From Paramecium octaurelia (Eukaryota; Ciliophora; Oligohymenophorea; Peniculida; Parameciidae), in the NCBI GenBank assembly GCA_905182995.1, contig CAJJDP010000057.1, positions 68,676 to 132,675 on the forward strand: a stretch of 64,000 nucleotides of DNA. The letters run 5' to 3'. Positions 48,783 through 59,681 of the stretch are shown here, in pieces (the stretch's first letter is position 1; every line of letters starts with the position of its first letter). A program made the position numbers and the translations under genes. The notes under the pieces were generated by a model. The model was not told the DNA's origin. It worked only from the letters and a program-made list of their open reading frames with translations, and did not search any database.

Positions 48783-48838
48783 AATTTAGTTTATAAAAAT
48801 TTATTTATTGTTAATCCCTTAATAATATTAAATTTGAA

Positions 48839-49498
48839 ATGAAAATATTTGAATAGAGTTTTGGTAAATAAGAAGTGTTTCAAAAAACAGCCTAATTCTT
48901 TAATCCATAAATTGGAAAATTGAATGAAAACTTTTAAAAAAGAAGGAGGGAAAACTCTTTACCTCAATAAAACCTTCAGGCTATCAAATAAATACTATCT
49001 AAGACAAAAATACTCCAAAAAAATGTAATTTGTAGAAAAACTACTATTCATTCAATGAATGATAGTAAGCTAGAGAATTTCCATAGTCATCAGAGCACTA
49101 AATAAAGTACCAAATAAAGTACTCAATAGAGCACACAAGATTCCCTGGATTTTAGCAATAATATTCCTAAAATGTAAGATTTGATCATCAAACATTCAAT
49201 CAATCCTTATACTGCTCTTAAATACAAATCTAACTTCAATATTAAAAAACCAATTCTCAATGAATATAGTAGTTGGGCAACACAATAATTGGAGAATACC
49301 TCTGCAGTCAGCAAAATATCAAATGGTTTAGAGGGGAAAAAATATGTAATAAAGGTAAAAGATCCATTTGGATAATCAAAAAAACAAATAACACAACCAA
49401 CAAGAAAATATTCTTCGAAATCATTCGTAAATCAAAAAGCACAAATAAAATTGGTAAATAGAATATTTTCCTCGAGATCTGAGAGCTTGTAAAAATGA
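48839..49498 (+). CDS. Hypothetical protein with QST repeats (orphan 2)
   Basis: 219 codons without intron. Lys/Gln/Ser-rich and largely disordered, with a small tandem repeat around residues 85-100 (QSTKQSTKQSTQQSTQ). No domain is recognised. The stretch 49499-49660 after its stop is still fairly protein-like in one frame (DFGLNESLKD), so a missed intron may extend the gene further. Confidence 0.6.
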
Positions 49499-49762
49499 CT
49501 TTAATGATTATATGTGTTTGAATTCTCTATTTAAGAGTATTTTATGAAATTTCTTAGAATAATTAGTTAATTAAAAGTGTTTCAGAAATTCTCATTATTC
49601 TCTGAATTCAAGAGATTTTGGTTTGAATGAGAGTCTTAAAGATGTAAGTGTTTCCGTGATAAATAGATTTCTTAATTAAAATACTATTATTATTTTGTTT
49701 AAAAATTAAATCGTTAAATTGTATGTATTAAAGTGCATCAAAAAGTGCCAAAAAATAAACTA

Positions 49763-51264
49763 ATGCCATTGGAAAAGTATTAATAATATTTTAGCATCTA
49801 GCCTAGTGAATCAAACATAGCTCGTAGGGTTTAAACAGAAACTATTGATTATGATGAAACTGAACAAGATCTCCAGACCTTTTAAGACATCTCCAATTTC
49901 AAGCTTCGCAATAAACTTATAACTTTTAATAAACCTGCAAAGAAACCTATAGTGAAAGATTTTAGTGCCCAATTTCAATTATGTTTAAAGAATGAGAACT
50001 CAATCAAACCAATATCTGGAACTGTTAAAAAATGTTAGAAACCTTAAGGTATAGAGAAGATCAATACAAAATCTTTGTTAATCCCAGCGAAGACAACCAG
50101 ACAAGATTATTCTACTTATACTTACTAAAATCTTAAAACCATTGGTAGTGGATCATTTGGTACAGTCTATAAGGTAAATAACAAATAAAGATTCATAGTC
50201 AAAAGTGAATGAAACAGGTGAAATAGTTGCTATTAAGAAGGTATTGCAGGACAAACGATACAAAAACCGAGAGTTATAAATACTTCAAGAGTTGAATCAT
50301 CATAATGTAGTGAAATTAAAGCATGCTTACTTTACTCCTTCTGATAACAAAGACGAGATGTACTTGAATGTTGTAATGGACTATTATCCAGAATCCTTAT
50401 ACACTTACAATAAATCCTTTAGATAAGCATAGGCTAGAATGCCTGAAATATTGGTGAAAATTTATTCATATTAACTGCTAAGATCAATATAGTAAGAGAA
50501 TCATAAAATAATTAGTTACATATCATTGTTGTCAATATGTCATAGAGATATAAAGCCTCATAACATATTAGTTAATCCAAACCATCATAAACTTCAGCTC
50601 TGCGATTTTGGGAGTGCCAAAAAACTAGTAAAAACAGAACCAAATATATCATATATTTGCTCAAGGTGTTACAGGGCTCCTGAATTAATATTTGGAGCCG
50701 TTAATTACGACAATCAGATAGACGTTTGGTCAGTTGGATGTGTTATAGCTGAATTATTTAATGGAGAGCCTTTGTTTTTGGGTGACAGTGCTGTAGACTA
50801 GTTGATTGAGATCATCAAAGTACTTGGAACTCCAAATAAGGTTCAGGTATTAAGTATGAATGCTGATTACGATATGAAATAATACAAATTTCCACAAATA
50901 AAGGCAAGAGATTGGAAGAAAGTAAGCTATTTCATTCATCTCCTAGGTTATAAAAACAAATGATTCATTGGCTACTGACTTAGTTTCTAAATTGCTAGTG
51001 TATTGTCCCAAAACTAGATTCACTCCAATTCAAGCATTGTGCCATCCTTATTTCGATTAGTTGCGAGATCTCCATCAGATGAAACAGCTTTAAGAAATCT
51101 ACAACTTCAACATTTAAGAATTATTCGATTTTAGCAATTGTATTTTTTATTTCTATTAATCAATTTTAGTGGAAACTAATAGAATGACAAATGACGAAAT
51201 GAAAAAGATTATTCCAGATTGGATTAGCTGCAGTTCTACTAAAATTGTTAAGACCATCGGTTGA
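49763..51264 (+). CDS. GSK3/shaggy-type protein kinase
   Basis: 473 or 483 residues depending on whether a 30-nt intron near the 3' end (starting about 51140) is removed; both keep the frame. Two other introns are 25 nt each. A Thr/Lys-rich leader of about 120 residues precedes [80 protein letters not shown]-like sequence and GTPN. EPNxSYICSR and RAPELIFGA identify GSK3; the activation-loop tyrosine in SYICSR is present, while the following residue pair is RCY rather than the usual RYY. GSK3 phosphorylates primed Ser/Thr sites; targets here are unknown. Confidence 0.95.
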
Positions 51265-51349
51265 TAAGTGATAAATTATTTATACTAAATTATATGAATA
51301 ATTTGAAATAAATTAATTAAGTCATTTATTTGCAAATGAATTTCTAGAT

Positions 51350-52728
51350 TCAAATGTGCTATATAAATGGTTAACCCATTTTAGCGAGCTATTGATTATT
51401 CCAATTATCAACATAAACTTCTTCTTCATCTGGTTTTTCTTCGAAATATTGGTATTCCTACTGCTTTTCCTTCATTATAAATTCCAGTTCTTTTTGATAT
51501 ACATTTTCCCCAACAAGTTCCAAATATTCATCAGTGTCTACATATTTCTTTTTTGGCTTATCCTTTATTTTTTCTTTGAATTAGTCATCTAATTTCTTGC
51601 TATACAAATTGGAATGTTTTGCTAAATTTTAGTAAATATTCATACTATTTGTTAAAACTTTCTCAACTTATAAATATGGATTATCAATAACCTTAGTATT
51701 GAAATTACTCTATATGTCTGACAAGACAAAATTTTATTATTAACTGAGATGTTCAGCCTTTTAGTCTTTTACGTATCTATTAACTAATCTACTAGTCATG
51801 GGAATGCTTTTAGGTTTCTGTGTCGTAATCAAGGAAAATGGAGGTCTGTCATCCTTAGAATCATACCATCTTAGTCTGAGATACCAAAGTCTATCATTAT
51901 GTTTTTCATCTTCATTTTTCTAGGATTCAATTATCTTCAGTTTAGTGGCTCGATCTCTATACTGATCAGAACGAACCAATATGGTATCTATAGGAGATCT
52001 CTCACAATTAGAGGCTATTTGATTATTTACAAATTCCCACTTTTCTTTCACCTAATCAAAGGATTCCAATATCCTTTTATCTCTAGTAATTGCGTTTCTT
52101 ATATGAAGTGGAAGTTTCTGTTCTTGTCGAATTTTATCTATCTTTTCGGTTTCAATTCTGCGTCTTGCTTCAACCAACTTTACTAATGCATCCTGTCTTG
52201 GTAACATTTTAAATTCGCCTCTTGGTTTCTTTGGAATCTTTCTAGACTGATTCATTCCAGACATTTAAGATTGAGATTGCTATAACCCAAAAGGTTTTGA
52301 AGAAGGCACATCATCTGAAAATGATTCATCTCCGTCTTGTTTTCTTTATTTAATTACAACTCTCTATCTGTTTTTATTTCTGACTGCCAAAAATTGTTCA
52401 GCCTTACCAACAATAGACCACTTGACTATCTTTTCTTTTTTGTCATCCTCATATCTTGGGCCAACTTAACTATCTTTGTATTTCTTCCTCTCTTCATTGT
52501 TAACCTCTATGTCATGATTATCACAATACCATCAAAGATATTTCTAATTGTATGTAATGAATTAGGTTTCATAAATATAGATTTGCATGTGCTTTATTGA
52601 ACATTGCTTTCAAACTAAAAATCACTTCCTGTTGCTGCTGCTGTGGTTGCAGGACGAATGCTTTCCTCATTACCTTTATAACCTAAATCAACTTTTGATG
52701 ATAAAAACAATTTTCCCTTTTAACTCAT
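51350..52728 (-). CDS. Conserved-looking orphan, highly charged
   Basis: 451 residues with one 23-nt intron, ending in TGA at 51350-51352. The N terminus has Gly/Thr/Ala segments, followed by ordered, charged sequence (YEDDKKEKIVKWSIVGKA, KLVEARRRIETEKIDKIR, RLWYLRLRWYDSKDDRPP). Many aromatic and charged residues suggest a folded helical protein, perhaps ciliary, but I cannot name a family. Its 5' 367 bp recur at 53751-54117 because of the overlap described below. Confidence 0.75.
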
Positions 52729-52782
52729 TTTTATATATAAATTAATTAAGATGTGGTAATTGATGAATATATTGCTATAAAT

Positions 52783-53112
52783 TCATTTTTTGTTAGAAAT
52801 AAATCTTCCCTTCTCTCTTTATCGAGATTTTGCCTTTTTCACCCTGTTCTCATAATGGTTCTTTTTAGTAAACTACCTGTTATTTTTTTTTTGTCTATAT
52901 TTTTAAATTTTTTTCTGTCTCTCCTAATAGGTTAAGGGCCCAATCTATATTTAAGCTGAGAATTTAAATTAATTGAAGTATTCTATCATTTCCTTTGTCA
53001 ACCCTTCCTTAATTGGAAGCAGTTATTTTATATCAATAAACTGAGCCAAGAATGCATCTGCCTTCTAAATGTTGGCTTAAGTGAAAGGATCACTAGTATT
53101 TGTTTCGTTCAT
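52783..53112 (-). CDS. CCT-motif protein
   Basis: An intronless 109-residue protein. The C-terminal 45 residues match the CCT motif of plant CONSTANS/TOC1-type regulators: QKYRQKKNNRQFTKKNHYE, then NRVKKAKSRQREKGRFI, with the conserved KYRxKKxxRxF, Y and RxRxKGRF positions. The first 60 residues are a short ordered helical segment (LPIKEGLTKEMIEYFNQF). CCT domains act in nuclear localisation and in binding NF-Y type or DNA partners in plants; the role here is unknown. It lacks any B-box, GATA or response-regulator domain. A second identical copy lies at 54172-54501 in the repeat. Confidence 0.8.
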
Positions 53113-53234
53113 AATTATTTATCTGAATTAAAATTACAAAATGTAATTTACAATTATTATTATTAAATTACTCTATTTATTAAAGCAAATAAAGTAAGGG
53201 TTCCTTAAATTTCCAAATCAGAACCGATTAAATC

Positions 53235-53749
53235 TCATAAAGAGAATACTAAAATAATGTTGTGATAGCTTTGTGTATTCTCTGTTTCAAAGGAGCCAAC
53301 ATTTATAGTTTGTCTACTACTATTGCTTACATATTTCTAATTTCAAATTTCACAGAACTATAAATCTCACCATTACCTTAATCTAAGAGTTCTCACTAGA
53401 AATCTAATGCAAATAGTTAGAAACATTAAGACCTGCAATTGTTTCTTTTTCGACACAAAAGTCGCTCAGTCGATAGTAATATTCACACTGTATATGAAAA
53501 TGATGGTCCTAAGTTGGTGCTGATATAAAAAAGGATCACTAGAATTAAATGTTCTCTTCCAGTATACCTGGTTAAGAAATAGAATTTTCATAAAGTTATC
53601 GGCTATCTAAATTTATCTTTTGAGGATTCTTCTTATCCCTTAGTAGAAGTTTAATTACTTAATACTACTCATATTAAGGAAAATCAGGTTATCCTTTCTA
53701 AAGATTAATGTGTGACAGCTAAAAACTAAATTGTTAATTATGGCTAATA
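53235..53749 (-). CDS. 5'-truncated copy of the small gene at 54624-55144
   Basis: The same gene as at 54624-55144, but here the sequence stops at the N (53750) six bases short of the start codon position. All its remaining exons are present. It supports the view that the left contig simply ends here. Confidence 0.6.
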
Positions 53750-53750
53750 N
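53750..53750. other. Single ambiguous base at contig junction
   Basis: The only N in the window. It sits exactly between two copies of a 1388-bp sequence and interrupts no reading frame that continues on both sides, which points to a join made between overlapping contigs. Confidence 0.9.
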
Positions 53751-54117
53751 CTCTATCTGTTTTTATTTCTGACTGCCAAAAATTGTTCAGCCTTACCAAC
53801 AATAGACCACTTGACTATCTTTTCTTTTTTGTCATCCTCATATCTTGGGCCAACTTAACTATCTTTGTATTTCTTCCTCTCTTCATTGTTAACCTCTATG
53901 TCATGATTATCACAATACCATCAAAGATATTTCTAATTGTATGTAATGAATTAGGTTTCATAAATATAGATTTGCATGTGCTTTATTGAACATTGCTTTC
54001 AAACTAAAAATCACTTCCTGTTGCTGCTGCTGTGGTTGCAGGACGAATGCTTTCCTCATTACCTTTATAACCTAAATCAACTTTTGATGATAAAAACAAT
54101 TTTCCCTTTTAACTCAT
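53751..54117 (-). pseudogene. 5' fragment of the charged orphan (repeat copy)
   Basis: Identical to the 5' part (52362-52728) of the gene at 51350-52728, beginning abruptly at the N. It is not an independent gene; it is the part of that gene present on the right-hand contig. Confidence 0.8.
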
Positions 54118-54171
54118 TTTTATATATAAATTAATTAAGATGTGGTAATTGATGAATATATTGCTATAAAT

Positions 54172-54501
54172 TCATTTTTTGTTAGAAATAAATCTTCCCT
54201 TCTCTCTTTATCGAGATTTTGCCTTTTTCACCCTGTTCTCATAATGGTTCTTTTTAGTAAACTACCTGTTATTTTTTTTTTGTCTATATTTTTAAATTTT
54301 TTTCTGTCTCTCCTAATAGGTTAAGGGCCCAATCTATATTTAAGCTGAGAATTTAAATTAATTGAAGTATTCTATCATTTCCTTTGTCAACCCTTCCTTA
54401 ATTGGAAGCAGTTATTTTATATCAATAAACTGAGCCAAGAATGCATCTGCCTTCTAAATGTTGGCTTAAGTGAAAGGATCACTAGTATTTGTTTCGTTCA
54501 T
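54172..54501 (-). CDS. CCT-motif protein (repeat copy)
   Basis: An exact second copy of the gene at 52783-53112 at the repeat offset of 1389 bp. If the duplication is an assembly artefact there is only one such gene in the genome. Confidence 0.75.
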
Positions 54502-54623
54502 AATTATTTATCTGAATTAAAATTACAAAATGTAATTTACAATTATTATTATTAAATTACTCTATTTATTAAAGCAAATAAAGTAAGGGTTCCTTAAATT
54601 TCCAAATCAGAACCGATTAAATC

Positions 54624-55144
54624 TCATAAAGAGAATACTAAAATAATGTTGTGATAGCTTTGTGTATTCTCTGTTTCAAAGGAGCCAACATTTATAGTTT
54701 GTCTACTACTATTGCTTACATATTTCTAATTTCAAATTTCACAGAACTATAAATCTCACCATTACCTTAATCTAAGAGTTCTCACTAGAAATCTAATGCA
54801 AATAGTTAGAAACATTAAGACCTGCAATTGTTTCTTTTTCGACACAAAAGTCGCTCAGTCGATAGTAATATTCACACTGTATATGAAAATGATGGTCCTA
54901 AGTTGGTGCTGATATAAAAAAGGATCACTAGAATTAAATGTTCTCTTCCAGTATACCTGGTTAAGAAATAGAATTTTCATAAAGTTATCGGCTATCTAAA
55001 TTTATCTTTTGAGGATTCTTCTTATCCCTTAGTAGAAGTTTAATTACTTAATACTACTCATATTAAGGAAAATCAGGTTATCCTTTCTAAAGATTAATGT
55101 GTGACAGCTAAAAACTAAATTGTTAATTATGGCTAATATTTCAT
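54624..55144 (-). CDS. Small hypothetical protein, 137 aa
   Basis: Starts at ATG 55142-55144 and needs introns of 19, 48 and 40 nt; the resulting length is an exact codon multiple. The middle reads as ordered protein (YEQYQVIKLLLRDKKNPQKI, then HHFHIQCEYYYRLSDFCVEK). No family recognised. The 48- and 40-nt introns are longer than is usual here, so the boundaries and the last 35 residues are uncertain. Confidence 0.55.
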
Positions 55145-55572
55145 ATAAATAATGACTACATTATAGATGTTAACCATAATTTGTGAGATTAAGATTAGTT
55201 CTTGTGATCTGAGAGATTTTATCTGAGTTATTGATATTTTAAAGTGCAATCTTAATCTGAGAAGAATAACTGACTGTGTAATAGGAGTAATTATTATAAA
55301 TGAGAAGAAAATATCATAGCATATTAAAATGCAAAGTACTCAAAATTAGCAGTAAAACAAGTTACTGCAATTTTATGAGAAAACTGAATAAGAATATTGG
55401 AGATCTTGAGATTACGAATTGATGGTAACAAATATTAAAGGCATAGTTGAATCAAGATATGAATCTGAAATAGTGAGATTATGACTATCAATTCTAATTA
55501 AGCTCTGTTTTATTTGAAAATTATTTTGTATTAAAAAATACGTCTTTTATTTATGATGTAATAATACAATTA
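55145..55572. other. Divergent intergenic region
   Basis: Spacer between the small minus-strand gene and the GH3 enzyme. A plus-strand frame of about 40 codons from an ATG near 55300 (MRRKYHSILKCKVLK) is the only open stretch and is probably chance. Otherwise AT-rich. Confidence 0.4.
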
Positions 55573-57806
55573 ATGATTAACTAATTGCTTTTCGTATCAT
55601 TCTTGTTCTTAACTAATGGAGTTGGATTATTTGAATAATACTATCCATTGGCTGATGAGATAGCCTAGTCTATGACTTTGCAGTAAAAGATCGGTCAAAC
55701 ATTATAAGTGGATATTACAAGCTTTAATGATGAATAAGGAAATACCCATTATGAAAAAATATCCTAACACTTCTTAGGTTCTATATTAGTCGGTGGTAAT
55801 GGATGTCCAGATGGAAGGGGAAACATAATTGCATCTGATAATTGTTTCGCAGCAACTAATGCAAATTGGAGAGATGTAGCTTAAAGAAGCTTGAAATAGA
55901 AGGTAGTCGTGAATGTTCCTGGTCATGGAGAAACTACAATTAATTTACTATTGGGTACAGATGCAGTCCATGGAAACCAACATTCTGTTGGAGCAGTGCT
56001 CTTCCCTCACAACATTGGTTTGGCTGCTAGTCACAATGTAGAAAATTATATCAAAGCTGCTTATTGGACCAAGCAAAGCATTTTGGATTGTGGTTTTAAC
56101 TTTGCCTTTGCCCCCACTGTGGCTGTTTCTCATAATCCAAAATGGGGTCGATTTTACGAGACCTAAGGAGCAGATCCTAAATTCATTAAAGAAATTGGCA
56201 GAGCATACATAAAGGAGCTATAAGATGATGATGGTAAAAAAATAAAAGGAGTGTTGGGATCAACCAAACATTATTTCGGAGATGGTGCCACTTTTAATGG
56301 ATACGATGAAGGTAATTGCAGAGTTGAGAATTTCGATGTGTTCTATAACAACAATGTCTAGGGATACATCGGAGCTTTGGAAGCTAATTCAGGAACCATA
56401 ATGGTTAGTTATAGTGCTATTAATGAATTACCTATGAGCATTAGTGATTTAATTAATGTGGATTTGAAACAAAATTTAAAATTCGATGGGTTTATTATTA
56501 GTGATTATAATGCTGCAATTAAAGTGGCTTATTAAGGTTTACCTACAACTCATACAAAAATGAGCATAGAAGATGCATACACTAAGACATTTAATGCTGG
56601 AATGGACATGTAGATGGTAGATGGTGCAGTCGAATGGTATGAAGAAGTGTTGAACAATATAATAGCATAAGGCAGAATTTCAGCTGAAAGATTGAATGAT
56701 GCAGTAAAAAGAGTTTTGGCTGTTAAATTGGCTATGAACTTAATAGATGTTCCTGAAACATTGGCCAAAAAGCATAATTATACATAAGAGAAAAAAGAAG
56801 AAGAGAAAGTTGAACAAAAGGAAGTGTCCAATGATAGTAATGATGCTGAATATTACGATGCTTTGAGATCAGCCAAGGAATCATTGGTCTTATTGAAAAA
56901 CAAATAGAATTTATTGCCAATTAATAAATACAAAATCACTAATATTATACTGTTAGGAGAAAGACTTTGGTCATTCAAAGGGGAGTTCAAGAGGGTCTTT
57001 TAAGATTTCGATAATATTGGAGCTTAAAACGGAGGTTGGACAATAAGATGGCAAGGGTTCAACGGAAATGAGTATTGGTCAAATGATCTAAAAACATCAT
57101 CAAAGGCTTCATCTATACTTGATGCCATTAAGAGTAGATTCAACGCAGCCAATATTTATTATATCCAATATTCAGACCCTACAAATCTATAGTTGATCAA
57201 TTAACAAAGAGGCAACTTCAGAAACGACATCATAAATAATTTAGATTAATTTAGCAGAGAGAACACATTGATCATCAATACTCTTGCAGAGAATCCATAT
57301 GCTGAATTCATGGGAGATATAGATTGTGAATATTGTAAAACCTAAGAAAAATATGGGTGCATCTATAATAATTGGATCAATCAATATTTACCGGATGAAT
57401 AACCAACAACTCTGGAGATCAATATTGGAGATTATGAGAAACAAGTATTTTATTATTCTTATTTTAGATTATCAATATTGTGAGATAGAAGGATGTTGAT
57501 ATTCCTGTTGTCACAATCTTATTTAGTGGTAGACCTATGATTATTTCTAATCCACTTTCAGTGAGTACAGCTTTTGTGGCAGCTTGGTGGCCAGGTACTG
57601 CTGGTGGTGAGGCTGTTGTTCAATCTCTTTTTGGCGAATATTTATTCAAGTCCTAAGGTAAACTCAATACACTTCCTGTCCCATGGATGAGAAACATGTA
57701 TTAGATCTCAAACTATCCCATCTACGGCAACGAAGTCCCCTAAATTGACGATCCTCTTTTTGAAGAAGGTTTTGGATTAGAAACAAGACCACAAAACAGT
57801 TAATGA
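55573..57806 (+). CDS. GH3-family beta-glucosidase, secreted or lysosomal
   Basis: 736 residues, one 23-nt intron. A signal peptide (MINQLLFVSFLFLTNG) is followed by the GH3 TIM-barrel domain: MTLQQKIGQ, GSILVGGNG, LLLGTDAVHGNQ, NFAFAPTVAVSHNPKWGRFYE, VLGSTKHYFGDG and FIISDYNA, where the Asp of SDY corresponds to the GH3 nucleophile. The C-terminal alpha/beta sandwich has SLVLLKNKQNLLPIN, then SNPLSVSTAFVAAWWPGTAG and GEYLFKSQGKLNTLPVPW. A Lys/Glu-rich insertion (EKKEEEKVEQKEVSND) separates the domains. GH3 enzymes release glucose from beta-linked saccharides, here presumably for digestion of bacterial or plant material in food vacuoles (inference). Confidence 0.95.
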
Positions 57807-58207
57807 GTCATTAAATATTATACATATAAAACACACAAACTATTATAATTCCATTGTTTTTGTATTACATATTTATTAATACTTGTTTATGTCTTTGTAG
57901 AAGATCAAAATCAAATAATGAGGAAGACTTAATATCTAAGTAATGTTTAAGCATCTTTACAATTTTAATAATGCCTAAAAATTAAGAATATTCTGGAAAT
58001 TTTAATTAAAAATTACATATTTATAAAAAAATACCTCCAATATTATTTAATAACTTATAACCATTTTGTTGATTCTGTCCTAGTATCAAGAAATATTATA
58101 TTGAATCTAAAATGATGTCTATGACAATATATTAATGTGTATTAAATGAGTAAATTATGATGCGTAATTATCTTATTTAAATTTTAAGTGTTATTAATTA
58201 GATTAAA
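57807..58207. other. Intergenic spacer
   Basis: About 400 bp, AT-rich, between two plus-strand genes. I see no coding frame and no RNA gene. Confidence 0.45.
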
Positions 58208-59160
58208 ATGAATAATTTACAATATAGTAAGGATGAAATCAGGCGTTTTAAATAAGTTCATCTCTTAATCTATTCAGATTCTTTTTGTCATATTTCTAAA
58301 AGTCTTCCAGATAGTCAAGATCTAAGTTTGTTTAAGATCTAAATTAACGAGAATATTTTACTCAATTGAATTATTATTTTAATTAATTAACTTCTAATTC
58401 TAATTTCTTTATTGAGACAAATGAAATTTTGATTTTACAGATTTTAGAAATGGCTTGTTTTGATCATCCTATTTTTCAAACTCAGTTCTGCTCTTAACAT
58501 ACCTATTTCTTATTAATTAAAATTATTTTTTAATATCCTCTTGATTAGATAACTTAACTTGAATTGGGATGCTCTGTTGCTTTTTATAGAACTGCAAATT
58601 GGCTTAGAATTATGACTTAACAATTTTATTTTAAAATGGAATAGTAGGAAATGATGCCTACGAAGGATATACCTTAATATACCTTTTGTTCATTTTAACT
58701 CTGATGAGCAAAATAGTTATCATAGTTATTTCTTTTTGATGTTGACTCCTCATTTTAACACAGAGTATTCTTAGATTTGCTGGGGAGAATCATTTTGACT
58801 ACCTTTGGATCTAGTTATTTATTAGGTAACTGTTCCATAAGTTAAATAGAGAGTGAATATGATAAGATCTAATTTTGGTTGATTTGTGGTTAGCGTTTCA
58901 ACCTCATTTTTTTCATCTGCGTTTAGCAGGTATTAGAATTAGAAGTAGTTCTTTTGAATTCATGCTTATATTATTTTAATTATAAAAAACTTCTATCGTC
59001 TGATCTTCTTTTTGAATCCAATTGTTTTTATGATTATTAAATTTGTGAAAATCCAAATACATCGTACCTTTTTAATCGTAAATCCATTATAATTGTGTAT
59101 ATAATAATTTATATTATAATATAATTTGTGTAATTCCATATATGCACACTTAATTTGTGA
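58208..59160 (+). CDS. Uncharacterised protein, 301 aa
   Basis: Removing introns of 26 and 21 nt (the second, GTTCATTTTAACTCTGATGAG, carries two in-frame TGA codons) gives one frame of exactly 302 codons with stop. The protein looks globular and Leu/Phe/Tyr-rich: LEMACFDHPIFQTQF, LELGCSVAFYRTANWL, VFLDLLGRIILTTFGSSYLL and LICGQRFNLIFFICVQQ. No family recognised; there are some hydrophobic stretches but none that is clearly a membrane span. The last 25 residues are Ile-rich and may belong to an untranslated region or hide a further intron. Confidence 0.65.
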
Positions 59161-59681
59161 AGCACTCTATATTTAATTCTGTCAAAGTTGAATTTTCGTG
59201 TAATTCAACAAATCTACTTTATCATGGGGGGGATCTTGATTTAGTTTGAATATATATTGATCTATCATCAGAATAGTATATATTTTTTTTTCAGTGAAAT
59301 ATTGAAATTCTAACTAAATCCTTAAAATTAGTGTTACATTTTAAGGTGTGTTTCTGACATCTCGATTAGAAAATAAAAGAGGAAGGAGATGTAGATTAAA
59401 ATGGAAAATCCTGGCTTTTGTTTAGTAATATTGTGTTGATCAATGAACGGCTGAAATATAATGGAGATTGATCTAATTTGAGTACGGAGAGTTCAGGAAT
59501 ACAGTGTAATTGATTCAATTAATTTTTTATTGGGAATGCAAACTTAATCAGAATATTTCGGATAATGCATATTATTGATATTATTCGAATGATAGAGCAA
59601 TTAATTTATTTTTTGCTATTTAAGAACTCACGGAATTCTTAAATTTATAATAAAAATAAATTAAAAGAAAAACCATCTTTC
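59161..59681. other. Intergenic spacer with a run of seven G
   Basis: About 520 bp before the ABC transporter. AT-rich except for a run of seven G near 59225, unusual in this base composition. No coding frame recognised. Confidence 0.45.

Larger units (their letters stand above)
52362..53749. repeat. Direct repeat copy 1 (1388 bp), left of the N
   Basis: Appears identical to 53751-55138 (offset 1389) at every place compared, including intergenic DNA and introns. It contains the 5' part of the orphan at 51350-52728, the whole CCT-motif gene and all but the first few bases of the next gene. Best explained as the right end of one contig. Confidence 0.9.
53751..55138. repeat. Direct repeat copy 2 (1388 bp), right of the N
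   Basis: Second copy, see 52362-53749. It starts inside the coding region of the orphan at 51350-52728 and runs on into unique sequence that completes the gene at 54624-55144, as expected for the left end of an overlapping contig. Confidence 0.9.

Noticed and set aside
52337-54324. Plus-strand small hydrophobic genes present twice
   Set aside because: They are antisense to the charged orphan and the CCT gene; their doubling merely reflects the repeated contig overlap.
52362-55138. A true recent tandem gene duplication or transposon with long direct repeats
   Set aside because: The copies look identical even in non-coding DNA, are joined by an N, and each completes a gene on a different side; no terminal inverted repeat or transposase is present.
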